From: Prevotellaceae bacterium UBA2757
GTDB taxonomy: Bacteria > Bacteroidota > Bacteroidia > Bacteroidales > Bacteroidaceae
Assembly (NCBI GenBank): GCA_002353215.1
Contig: DEJD01000082.1
Coordinates: 2,655 to 9,580 of the forward strand
Direction of reading: 5' to 3'
Length of the DNA: 6,926 nt
This document shows positions 1 through 6,271 of this stretch, in pieces (positions within the stretch are counted from its first letter, which is position 1; each line of letters begins with the position of its first letter). A program made the translations under genes and the position numbers. The notes beneath the pieces are model-generated. The model was given only the letters and a program-made list of their open reading frames with translations. It had not been told where the DNA came from and searched no databases.

Positions 1-797
1 GGACTGGAACCGAAGATACGGAATCCGCCAAAGTCCATATAGAAAAGATAGGGTGAGGGGTTGATGCTGCGCAGGGCACGGTAGAGTTTGAAATCGTCGC
101 CTTCGTATCGCTGCACAAATCTGCGAGAGAGTACTATCTGGAAGACATCTCCGCGCAGACAGTGCTGAATGCCCTTGCGGATATTCTCGCGGTGCTGGTC
201 GTCTGTAAGAGTAGAATTGCAGTCGCCAACGGGATTAAAATTAAACTGTTGGAAGGGACGATGGTTTACATCTCGTTCCAATATGTCGAGATCATCCTGT
301 TCTCCTTCCTCAAGCATTTCAATAAGTGTGAGTTCATTCTTGAAATGGTCGAAGATAATGTAATCCTTATAAAGGATATACTGAAGGTCGGGAGCATCAT
401 TCTTTTCAAGAGTTTCGTCTTTTACAGCTATGTTCTCGAAATAACGAACTGCATTGAATGAGGTATATCCGTAGATGCCACAGTATTCGCTTTCGTCACC
501 TTCTACTTTAAACTGAGAAAGGAATTCGTTTATGCATGCTGCCACATCGTAATCTTTTGTGATGGGTTTGCGTACAATTTCTCCGTCGGGATATTTTGCT
601 ATGCCGATTCCGTGTTCGACACTGATACTTGCGATTGGGTGCAGACAGATGAAGGAACGGGAATTTTTGTTGTCGTGATAGTCGGAACTCTCCATCAGTG
701 CGCTCTGAGGATAGGCGTCACGAACTCGCATATAAACACTTACTGGTGTGTTAAGGTCACCGAGTATTTTTCTACTGGCAGTATGATAGTTATACAT
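1..797 (-). CDS. trpE: Anthranilate synthase component I (TrpE), N-terminal 265 residues, cut by window edge
   Basis: Committed step of tryptophan synthesis: with the glutaminase subunit TrpG it converts chorismate and glutamine to anthranilate in the cytoplasm. The frame opens at ATG 795-797 (MYNYHTASRK) and runs without a stop to base 1, ending mid-codon. Visible motifs are LMES at residues 34-37, equivalent to the LLES tryptophan-binding motif that gives feedback inhibition; GDVFQIVLSRRF from residue 216, the start of the chorismate-binding fold; and NPSPYLFYMDFG from residue 246, also near the allosteric pocket. Family members are roughly 460-520 residues, so about 200 catalytic residues lie outside. 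It follows trpB after a 60-base gap with no promoter match, so it is very likely co-transcribed with it. No Shine-Dalgarno sequence precedes the start, as usual for this phylum. TrpE is preferred over aminodeoxychorismate synthase PabB because of LMES and the trpB neighbour. Confidence 0.95.
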   Translation of the reverse strand, partial: MYNYHTASRKILGDLNTPVSVYMRVRDAYPQSALMESSDYHDNKNSRSFICLHPIASISVEHGIGIAKYPDGEIVRKPITKDYDVAACINEFLSQFKVEGDESEYCGIYGYTSFNAVRYFENIAVKDETLEKNDAPDLQYILYKDYIIFDHFKNELTLIEMLEEGEQDDLDILERDVNHRPFQQFNFNPVGDCNSTLTDDQHRENIRKGIQHCLRGDVFQIVLSRRFVQRYEGDDFKLYRALRSINPSPYLFYMDFGGFRIFGSS

Positions 798-857
798 AGT
801 ATTTAATTTTTATCGTTCTACTTATAGTTATTTTTCTTTCTTCTCCTCATTTTATCA

Positions 858-2051
858 TCATAGTTCAGTTTGGTGTTTCAGGTAGGTGTCGAGGTCTTTG
901 TCGCCTCGTCCGCTTACTGTGAGAACTACCACACTGTCGGGGGTGAACTGGTCTTTTACTTTTGGGAGCAAAGCTAATGCATGTGCACTCTCAAGTGCAG
1001 GAATGATTCCTTCCATGCGAGTGAGTTCGAAGGCAGCCCTCAGTGCTTCGTCGTCGTTAGCCGGTAGTACCTGTGCGCGACCTGTTTCGTACAGGTTGCA
1101 GTGTATAGGACCTGTTCCAGGGTAGTCGAGTCCGGCACTTATGGAGTATGGTTCGATAATCTGTCCGTCGTCGGTCTGCATCAGTTTAATGCGACTTCCG
1201 TGCAGAATTCCTACAGTTCCCACCTGCATGCTGGCTGCTGTCTTTCCGCTGTCAATACCCAGTCCGCCTGCTTCGCCAAGGATGATTTTTACCCGTTCGT
1301 CGTCGATATAGTGGTAGATGGTTCCTGCTGCATTGCTGCCACCACCCACACAAGCCATGAGATAGTCAGGGTAGTCTCTGCCTATCTTTTCCTGCAACTG
1401 CCATTTGATTTCTTCAGAAATGACACTCTGCAAACGAGCCACCATATCCGGATATGGGTGTGGACCTACTGTTGACCCTATTATATAAAATGTGTCAGCA
1501 GGATGACAACACCAGTCACGAATAGCTTCGTTTGTCGCATCCTTGAGAGTTTTGTTGCCACTTTCAACAGGAACGACTGTAGCTCCGAGCATCTTCATAC
1601 GTTCTACGTTTACATGTTGGCGCTGCACGTCAAGAGCTCCCTGATAAACTGTGCAAGGCATATTCATCAGTGCACAGGCTGTTGCTGTTGCTACACCATG
1701 TTGTCCTGCACCAGTTTCTGCAATGATGCGTTTCTTTCCCATCTTCTTTGCAATGAGAATCTGTCCCAGAGCATTATTGATTTTATGTGCTCCTGTGTGG
1801 TTCAGGTCTTCGCGTTTCAAGTAGAGTTTACATCCGTACTTCTCACTCATGCGATTGGCATAATAGAGTGGGGAAGGACGACCTACATAATCTTTGAGCA
1901 GGGCATGATACTCTTTTTTGAATTCTTCGCTTTCGATGATTGGAAGATAGGCCTTTTTCAAATCTTCTACTGTCTTATAAAGAATCTCAGGGATGTAAGC
2001 ACCTCCGAATTCTCCGTAAAACCCATTTGAATCAACTTGATAAGTTTTCAT
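858..2051 (-). CDS. trpB: Tryptophan synthase beta chain
   Basis: Last step of tryptophan synthesis: a PLP enzyme condensing indole (channelled from TrpA) with serine. The 397 residues match the usual length of the TrpB1 class. The PLP lysine is Lys90 in HTGAHKINN; the catalytic glutamate is Glu112 in AETGAGQHG; the phosphate-binding loop is GGGSN at 236-240; SGRGDKD lies at 380-386 near the C-terminus. The early [10 protein letters not shown] (13-22) fixes the start at ATG 2049-2051. The gene ends with three in-frame stops in a row (TGA TGA TAA, 860-852). It is the first structural gene after the trp leader, and trpE follows; I recall a trpB-first order as usual in Bacteroidales. TrpA is not in this window and is expected further downstream. 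Expression should be set by the attenuator at 2106-2237. The start is preceded by an A-rich stretch and no Shine-Dalgarno. Confidence 0.98.
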   Translation of the reverse strand: MKTYQVDSNGFYGEFGGAYIPEILYKTVEDLKKAYLPIIESEEFKKEYHALLKDYVGRPSPLYYANRMSEKYGCKLYLKREDLNHTGAHKINNALGQILIAKKMGKKRIIAETGAGQHGVATATACALMNMPCTVYQGALDVQRQHVNVERMKMLGATVVPVESGNKTLKDATNEAIRDWCCHPADTFYIIGSTVGPHPYPDMVARLQSVISEEIKWQLQEKIGRDYPDYLMACVGGGSNAAGTIYHYIDDERVKIILGEAGGLGIDSGKTAASMQVGTVGILHGSRIKLMQTDDGQIIEPYSISAGLDYPGTGPIHCNLYETGRAQVLPANDDEALRAAFELTRMEGIIPALESAHALALLPKVKDQFTPDSVVVLTVSGRGDKDLDTYLKHQTEL

Positions 2052-2105
2052 TTTTTAATCTGTTTTTTTTATTAGTTGTTGTTATTAATTTATCGCTTTA
2101 AACTG

Positions 2106-2139
2106 AAGAAAGCCTGTCGTAAGTACGACAGGCTTTCTT
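2106..2139 (-). terminator. Intrinsic terminator hairpin of the trp attenuator (strands 3 and 4)
   Basis: A perfect inverted repeat: on the minus strand AAGAAAGCCTGTCGTA (2139-2124), two bases, then TACGACAGGCTTTCTT (2121-2106). The core GCCTGTCG/CGACAGGC is G+C-rich in A+T-rich surroundings. The descending arm and tail are T-rich (TTTCTTCAGTTT) rather than a pure T run. It sits 38 bases after the leader stop codon and 54 bases before trpB. That position, plus an upstream strand able to pair with it, makes it the attenuation terminator rather than just the end of the secreted-protein gene, although it would also stop transcripts from that gene. Confidence 0.88.
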
Positions 2140-2200
2140 GTTTCTATATTACATACATATTGACATAGCCGCTCTACTTACGATTTTTTGAATCCTAAGT
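2117..2200 (-). promoter_or_regulatory. trp attenuator: alternative protector and antiterminator pairings
   Basis: Hand-drawn pairings on the minus-strand RNA. Protector (1:2): ACTTAGGA (2200-2193) with TCGTAAGT (2183-2176), seven pairs with one G-G mismatch and a 9-base loop. Antiterminator (2:3): TCGTAAGTA (2183-2175) with TACTTACGA (2125-2117), nine perfect pairs, extendable across a small internal loop to GGCT (2170-2167) with AGCC (2134-2131). Forming 2:3 uses up the 5' arm and apex of the terminator (3:4). Strand 1 lies 4 bases past the last Trp codon; strand 2 overlaps the leader stop codon. A stalled ribosome would therefore mask strand 1 and a finishing ribosome would mask strand 2. 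I recall that a 'Bacteroid-trp' RNA class has been predicted upstream of trp genes in this phylum; this is probably a member. No folding energies were computed. Confidence 0.82.
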
Positions 2201-2237
2201 TCTGCCACCACCAATATGTATTCTTATTCATGTACAT
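2178..2237 (-). CDS. trpL: trp operon leader peptide with three consecutive Trp codons
   Basis: A 19-residue frame, MYMNKNTYWWWQNLGFKKS, ending in TAA at 2180-2178. Trp9-Trp10-Trp11 are TGG TGG TGG at 2213-2205. Tryptophan is normally the rarest residue, so three in a row in a tiny frame upstream of trpB is strong evidence of a sensor whose translation reports charged tRNA-Trp. The peptide itself is probably a by-product. The start may be ATG 2237-2235 or Met3 at 2231-2229; no well-placed Shine-Dalgarno decides this, since GGAG at 2260-2257 is 19 bases away. It begins 23 bases after the stop codon of the secreted-protein gene and is followed by the terminator hairpin at 2106-2139. It is too short for routine gene callers and would usually be left unannotated. 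Confidence 0.85.
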   Translation of the reverse strand: MYMNKNTYWWWQNLGFKKS

Positions 2238-2238
2238 A

Positions 2239-2252
2239 AAAGAATATTCTTT
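2239..2252. repeat. 14-bp perfect palindrome just before the trp leader start
   Basis: AAAGAATATTCTTT reads the same on both strands and ends one base before the leader ATG. It could be a dimeric repressor site, or in RNA a small AAAGA/UCUUU hairpin bringing the GGAG at 2260-2257 closer to the start codon. In A+T-rich DNA a chance palindrome is also possible, so no function is assigned. Confidence 0.35.
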
Positions 2253-2260
2253 CTTACTCC

Positions 2261-3043
2261 TTATTTAACAATGATTTTCTTGCCTTTTACTACATAGATG
2301 CCTTTCTGCAGATTCTTTACTTCAGAAGCAGGAATCTGAGAAGCTACGATTGCACCAGATACACTGTAAACATCAACTATCTCTGCATCGTTAGCTATCT
2401 GTGCAATGCTTGTAACATCACCTCCACCAATATGGTTTGTAGAAAGAGTCTTAGTGTTTCCACTTGACAACTTTACATAACAACGAGTTGCAAAGAATCC
2501 GGAAGTGATGGCATTGGTATTGACGAATTTAGCCTCGTCGTTGTCTTTTGCCAATACTCCGTAAAGACCATCAGCGTCAGTTTTTTTCTGAGCACATGCC
2601 ATCTTCACTGTTTCACCAGTTCCTTCAGCTGTGAAAGTGATACTGCTTTCGTTGTTTACAATCAGAGCGTCTTTTACAGAAATCTTCTTGTTGCCACTTT
2701 CTCCACTATAATATAATATGTATGGAGTATTTGGTTCGATACCACCTGCCTTGCAGTCCTGGAAGTTAAGCTTAACCCCAGAGCCGTCGTTTTCTACACC
2801 TACCAACTTTTCCAGTTTGCAGTCGTTGCCAAACACTTCGTTCAATGTGCTTTCACTAACAGCAAATGGGAGGGAGATGGTGTTCCAACCTGTGATGACA
2901 TAGCGGTTTACTGATACATTGCAGGTCTGACCAGCATACTGTGTCAAGTCTGTTCCACCATAAGTACTAAGATTCAAAGTTCTCTCGGCATGAGCTATTG
3001 CCATGCAGCAACTGAGAGCAGCGATTAGGTAAAACTTCTTCAT
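2261..3043 (-). CDS. Secreted protein of unknown function with T9SS-like C-terminal sorting region
   Basis: Function not recognised. The 260-residue product starts with a clear signal peptide (basic MKK, hydrophobic core, likely cleavage after AHA at residue 19). Residues about 48-112 (VITGWNTISLPFAVSE through PNTPYILYYSGE) resemble a beta-rich segment common in Prevotella and Bacteroides secreted proteins, where an NT-LPF motif is followed by an N-TPY motif. Residues about 222-260 (IVDVYSVSGAIVA, then LQKGIYVVKGKKIIVK) match the pattern of type A T9SS sorting domains: an early Y-G-V strand, a GIYVV strand and a lysine-rich C-terminus. It is therefore probably exported across the outer membrane or anchored at the surface. 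There is no catalytic signature. It has its own strong promoter at 3075-3106, and no terminator separates it from the trp leader 23 bases downstream. The lipoprotein alternative is weak because the Cys12-Cys13 context is not a good lipobox. Confidence 0.85.
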   Translation of the reverse strand: MKKFYLIAALSCCMAIAHAERTLNLSTYGGTDLTQYAGQTCNVSVNRYVITGWNTISLPFAVSESTLNEVFGNDCKLEKLVGVENDGSGVKLNFQDCKAGGIEPNTPYILYYSGESGNKKISVKDALIVNNESSITFTAEGTGETVKMACAQKKTDADGLYGVLAKDNDEAKFVNTNAITSGFFATRCYVKLSSGNTKTLSTNHIGGGDVTSIAQIANDAEIVDVYSVSGAIVASQIPASEVKNLQKGIYVVKGKKIIVK

Positions 3044-3074
3044 ATCGTATCAGTTTTAAATTGTTTATTTTGCG

Positions 3075-3106
3075 CAAAGGTACAATATAGTAAACATACA
3101 TGCAAA
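3075..3106 (-). promoter_or_regulatory. Bacteroidetes-type sigma promoter for the secreted-protein gene
   Basis: On the minus strand TTTG (3106-3103) is separated by 20 bases from TACCTTTG (3082-3075). This is an exact match to the Bacteroidetes primary sigma consensus TTTG-N19..21-TAnnTTTG. Transcription should begin near 3069-3065, giving a 5' leader of roughly 25 bases before the ATG at 3043. Confidence 0.85.
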
Positions 3107-3136
3107 AAAATGAAAAATTTTTTTTTAGTTTTTTTT
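3104..3136 (-). other. Phased A and T tracts between fbp and the secreted-protein promoter
   Basis: Almost pure runs of A then T on the minus strand (A8, A9, T5, T7 broken by single bases). The A runs can pair with the T runs into an A-U-only hairpin ending in T7, which could act as a weak terminator for fbp. They also lie directly upstream of the -33 element and could be a curved or UP-like activator of that promoter. No G+C-rich terminator is present between the two genes. Confidence 0.4.
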
Positions 3137-3155
3137 CAAGGTATATGTTTGGTAA

Positions 3156-5168
3156 CTATTTCGATATCTCTTTAATGAAACCATTGCGGTAGGCATACAG
3201 TAGTTTTTTCAGGTCTTCCACCTTTTCTGTAAGTTCGCGCCCTTTGTCGGTTTCCTTTACGAGCATTCGTTTGCGCGACATCTCAACGATTTGTGTCACA
3301 CCTTTTATGTCGGCTCCTTGTTCTATGGCTTCAGTGCTGGAACGGAATGGTTGAAGGGCTACGAGTTCCAAGCCGCGAGAGTGGTATGTGAGGGTGTATC
3401 CTGCGATACCAGTCTTGGGTTGGTATGCTTTCGAGAAACCTCCGTCGATGACGAGCAGTTTTCCGTTTGCCTTTATAGGTGTTTCGCCTTTCAGAGTACG
3501 CACAGGCACATGACCGTTGATAATGTGACGGTGTGTTCCTGTTACTCCGAATGCATCCAGAATCATATCGATGACTTTTTCATCATTATTATATTTATAA
3601 TAGTAGCCCTTTTCTTCTGTGTGGGTACTTTTATCCTTGATGAAATAGCGTTCGAAGGTGGTCATCTTATCCTTGTCGAAGAGTGGGGAGTCTTTTCCGC
3701 ACCACAGATACCATATGTAGTCAATAGCAAACTGACGACGTTCCTTTGGTACATCATGGCTGAAAGCTTCGCGAACCAGGTGACCTGTTTTCTTCATCAG
3801 TTCCAAACCTTTATATTTCTTTCCTCTTATTTCCACTTCTCTCAGGGAACCGTCAGCATTCAGCGGAACGGAAGCATGGAACATAAGATTGCTATTTGCG
3901 ATTGTGTACATACAACCATGAGCCAGAAGGCAGTCAACATGTCGCTGCAGTTTTTCACTTGTGATGAATGAATGCTCCAGTTTCTGCATGAGCACTTCTT
4001 CTTCTTTTGTCAGTGCATTCGGATTATTCGGATTAAGAGTAGGCAGGCATGTGTCGCTCATCTCATATTCTTTTCCTTCTATGGTGCAAGTACCTCGTTT
4101 CAGATCTATGCCTTCCAACAGTTTACGGTCATCCATGTTGAATTCCGGACGCCGGTTTATGATTCGTGCTTCTTCCTTGAATTGAATGATTGATATGGCT
4201 TTATGCATCTGCGCAATAAGCCGTTTTGTTTTCTCGTCGAATGTGTTTTCTTCTTTTTTGGCTTCCCCTTCAACATCGAGGATGCCGAACAGAGTGCAAG
4301 GGTCGTCTTTGTATGTCTCCATGGCAAAGGTGGCGAGTGGAAGCAGGTTGATACCATATCCGTCTTCCAGTGTTGCCATATTTCCGTAGCGGAGCGAAAG
4401 TCGGAGTACATTACAGATACAGGCACGGTTTCCTGCTGCAGCACCGAACCAGTCGATGTCGTGATTTCCCCATGTGATGTCCCAGTGGTGGTAGTTGCAC
4501 AGAGTGTCCATAATCAGGTGTGCTCCGGCTCCTCTGTCCCAGATGTCTCCGAGCAAGTGTAGTCGGTCGATGGCTAGTCTTTGTATCAGATTGCACAATG
4601 CGATAATGAAATCGTCTGCTCGCTGAGTTTCGATGATTGTGTCGATGAGCACACTATAGTAACGGAATTTTTTGTGTCCGATGGAAGGGGTTTCGTGCAG
4701 CAATTCCTCGATTACATAAGCAAATTCAGTGGGCAATTCTTTTCTGATTTTCGAACGCGTATATTTAGCCGATACTTCCCTGCACACTTTTATAAGTTGT
4801 ATGAGGGTAGTTTCGTAAAACTTATCCAAATCTGCCTGCTGAGCTTTTATCAGTCGCAGTTTCTGTTCAGGGTAATAGATAAGGGTGCAGAGTTCTTTCT
4901 TTGCCTGGCTTGTCAGATGGTCACCGAATATCTCTGTCACCTTACGTTTTATATATCCCGATGCATTACGAAGTACATGGTTGAAAGCCTCGCTTTCTCC
5001 ATGTAGGTCGCTGATGAAGTGTTCTGTGGGTTTGGGCAGATTCAGTATTGCCTCAAGATTGATTATCTCGGTGCTTGCATCTGCGATGTTGGGATATGTC
5101 TGTGCCAGAAGTTGCAGATAACGAAGGTCATCTTTTATTGCTTCCTCTGAAAATTGCTTGTCGTCCAT
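3156..5168 (-). CDS. fbp: Class III fructose-1,6-bisphosphatase
   Basis: Hydrolyses fructose-1,6-bisphosphate to fructose-6-phosphate, the irreversible gluconeogenic step, in the cytoplasm. The 670 residues suit the large class III family (Bacillus subtilis Fbp type), about twice the size of class I enzymes. Metallophosphoesterase metal ligands are visible in order: DLHGE (54-58), GDIWDRG (207-213), GNHDIDW (234-240), NLMFHASVP (427-435) and NGHVPV (551-556), followed by DGGFSKAYQ (575-583). The long stretch between the GNHD and HASVP blocks is typical of the family. The start at ATG 5166-5168 lies 18 bases after mnmA, with no promoter match in the gap, so it is probably the third gene of a nadA-mnmA-fbp operon. 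No functional link to the other two is evident. It appears intact, with all expected motifs. Confidence 0.96.
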   Translation of the reverse strand: MDDKQFSEEAIKDDLRYLQLLAQTYPNIADASTEIINLEAILNLPKPTEHFISDLHGESEAFNHVLRNASGYIKRKVTEIFGDHLTSQAKKELCTLIYYPEQKLRLIKAQQADLDKFYETTLIQLIKVCREVSAKYTRSKIRKELPTEFAYVIEELLHETPSIGHKKFRYYSVLIDTIIETQRADDFIIALCNLIQRLAIDRLHLLGDIWDRGAGAHLIMDTLCNYHHWDITWGNHDIDWFGAAAGNRACICNVLRLSLRYGNMATLEDGYGINLLPLATFAMETYKDDPCTLFGILDVEGEAKKEENTFDEKTKRLIAQMHKAISIIQFKEEARIINRRPEFNMDDRKLLEGIDLKRGTCTIEGKEYEMSDTCLPTLNPNNPNALTKEEEVLMQKLEHSFITSEKLQRHVDCLLAHGCMYTIANSNLMFHASVPLNADGSLREVEIRGKKYKGLELMKKTGHLVREAFSHDVPKERRQFAIDYIWYLWCGKDSPLFDKDKMTTFERYFIKDKSTHTEEKGYYYKYNNDEKVIDMILDAFGVTGTHRHIINGHVPVRTLKGETPIKANGKLLVIDGGFSKAYQPKTGIAGYTLTYHSRGLELVALQPFRSSTEAIEQGADIKGVTQIVEMSRKRMLVKETDKGRELTEKVEDLKKLLYAYRNGFIKEISK

Positions 5169-5186
5169 GGTATGTATAGTGTTTGA

Positions 5187-6260
5187 TTATAGTGTTATTT
5201 CACCGCTGCCGAAGCATAAGTGATGGTTTGAGTCGTATATTACGCAAAATTGTCCTGGAGCCACTCCGTGAATCTTCTCGTCGGCTTCCAGGTGCCAAGT
5301 GCCATCGGCCTGTTGCCAGATGCTGCCTTTTAGGAATTCGGGAGTATGACGGATTTTGAAAGTGATGCGCTTGGGTTCCTCTTGTGGAGAACTTTCCCAA
5401 GGGTTTGCAGTGATGAAGTGCAATTGTTCTATGTTCAGGTGGTCCTTATACACTTTCTCCGGGTCGTAACCATGAGAAACGAAGAGAATGTTGCGTTTTA
5501 TGTTTTTTTTAACTACAAACCAAGGTCCGCCACCGAAACCAAGTCCTTTGCGCTGCCCGATAGTATAGAACCACAAACCTTTGTGTTCACCTATCTTATG
5601 ACCGGTTTCTATTTCGCGCACATCGCCTGGGTTTTCTCCGAGGTGAGCCTTTATGTAATCACGGAAATCTATGTTGCCCAGAAAACAGATTCCTTGTGAA
5701 TCTTTACGTTCGGCATTGAGTAGTTTGGCTTGTTCAGCAATCTGTCTTACTTCATGTTTCCACAGATGTCCTATCGGAAACACCAGTTTGCTCACTTGCA
5801 AACTGTCTATCTGACAGAGGAAATCTGTCTGATCTTTTACTGGGTCGGGAGATGTGGATAGCCAAGTCTTTCCGTCGAGTTGAGTAGTTGTGGCATAATG
5901 ACCAGTTGCAGTATGGTCGAACTCATGTCCTACCTTCTGTTCAAAAACTCCGAACTTAATGAGTTTGTTACACATTACATCCGGATTGGGAGTAAGCCCC
6001 TGTCGTGCTTTCTCCATCGTATAACCGACTACCTGTTCCCAGTAATCTTTGTGAAGATCTATGATATCGAAAGGAAGTCCGTATTTTTTTGCAAGCCATT
6101 GGCACACTTCGACATCTTCCTCCGAAGTGCAGTTCCATTCTGTATCCTTGTCGGGACCAATTTTTATGTAAAACAGATGAGGTTCGATGCCTTGTTCTTT
6201 CAGCAAGTGTACTGAAACGGCAGAATCGACGCCTCCACTAACTAATGCTGCTACGGACAT
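5187..6260 (-). CDS. mnmA: tRNA-specific 2-thiouridylase MnmA
   Basis: Uses ATP and a relayed persulfide sulfur to thiolate U34 in the anticodon of tRNA-Lys, -Glu and -Gln, which improves decoding. At 357 residues it is full length. The N-type ATP pyrophosphatase loop is SGGVDS at 8-13. The two catalytic cysteines are Cys97 in NPDVMCN and Cys192 in QGICFLG. GHYA (120-123) and TIGQRKGLG (233-241) are further family signatures; the C-terminal beta-barrel follows. The start at ATG 6258-6260 is supported by a Shine-Dalgarno (AGGAGGA, 6271-6265) and by conserved SVAALVSGGVDS directly after it. It begins 9 bases after nadA, whose stop codon overlaps that ribosome site, suggesting translational coupling. 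Bacteroidales genomes often carry more than one MnmA-like gene, so this may not be the only copy. Confidence 0.96.
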   Translation of the reverse strand: MSVAALVSGGVDSAVSVHLLKEQGIEPHLFYIKIGPDKDTEWNCTSEEDVEVCQWLAKKYGLPFDIIDLHKDYWEQVVGYTMEKARQGLTPNPDVMCNKLIKFGVFEQKVGHEFDHTATGHYATTTQLDGKTWLSTSPDPVKDQTDFLCQIDSLQVSKLVFPIGHLWKHEVRQIAEQAKLLNAERKDSQGICFLGNIDFRDYIKAHLGENPGDVREIETGHKIGEHKGLWFYTIGQRKGLGFGGGPWFVVKKNIKRNILFVSHGYDPEKVYKDHLNIEQLHFITANPWESSPQEEPKRITFKIRHTPEFLKGSIWQQADGTWHLEADEKIHGVAPGQFCVIYDSNHHLCFGSGEITL

Positions 6261-6264
6261 GGAT

Positions 6265-6271
6265 TCCTCCT
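6265..6271 (-). promoter_or_regulatory. Unusually strong Shine-Dalgarno for mnmA inside the nadA stop
   Basis: The minus strand reads TAGGAGGAATCCATG. TAG is the nadA stop, AGGAGGA is complementary to the anti-Shine-Dalgarno end of 16S rRNA, and the GGAGG-to-ATG gap is 5 bases. The other starts in the window lack such a site, which is the norm for Bacteroidetes. Confidence 0.7.

Noticed and set aside
818..850. Ten-codon minus-strand frame (MRRRKKNNYK) between trpB and trpE.
   Set aside because: No Trp codons, no associated hairpin, simple purine-rich composition; the ATG is most likely chance in an A-rich spacer.
1503..2030. 175-residue plus-strand open frame.
   Set aside because: Entirely antisense to trpB, Cys/Ser/Phe-rich low-quality composition, no family resemblance; a shadow of the real gene.
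2106..2139. Reading the inverted repeat simply as the terminator of the secreted-protein gene.
   Set aside because: It lies 121 bases past that gene's stop, after a Trp-rich leader frame whose end can pair with it; attenuation explains all parts, though it would also end upstream transcripts.
2052..2260. A T-box or TPP-like riboswitch as the regulator of trpB.
   Set aside because: The space is too short, no T-box-type conserved bulge was seen, and the leader peptide plus alternative hairpins account for the region.
3006..3011. Lipoprotein signal at Cys12-Cys13 of the secreted protein.
   Set aside because: The residues before the cysteine (Ala-Leu-Ser) do not fit a good lipobox, and a standard signal peptidase I site (AHA) follows.
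3291..3971. 226-residue plus-strand open frame antisense to fbp.
   Set aside because: fbp is a clear full-length enzyme on the other strand; the antisense frame has no motif and no promoter.
4157..4596. Minus-strand frames overlapping fbp in other phases, which might suggest a frameshift.
   Set aside because: The main fbp frame is uninterrupted over 670 residues with all motifs in place, so there is no frameshift.
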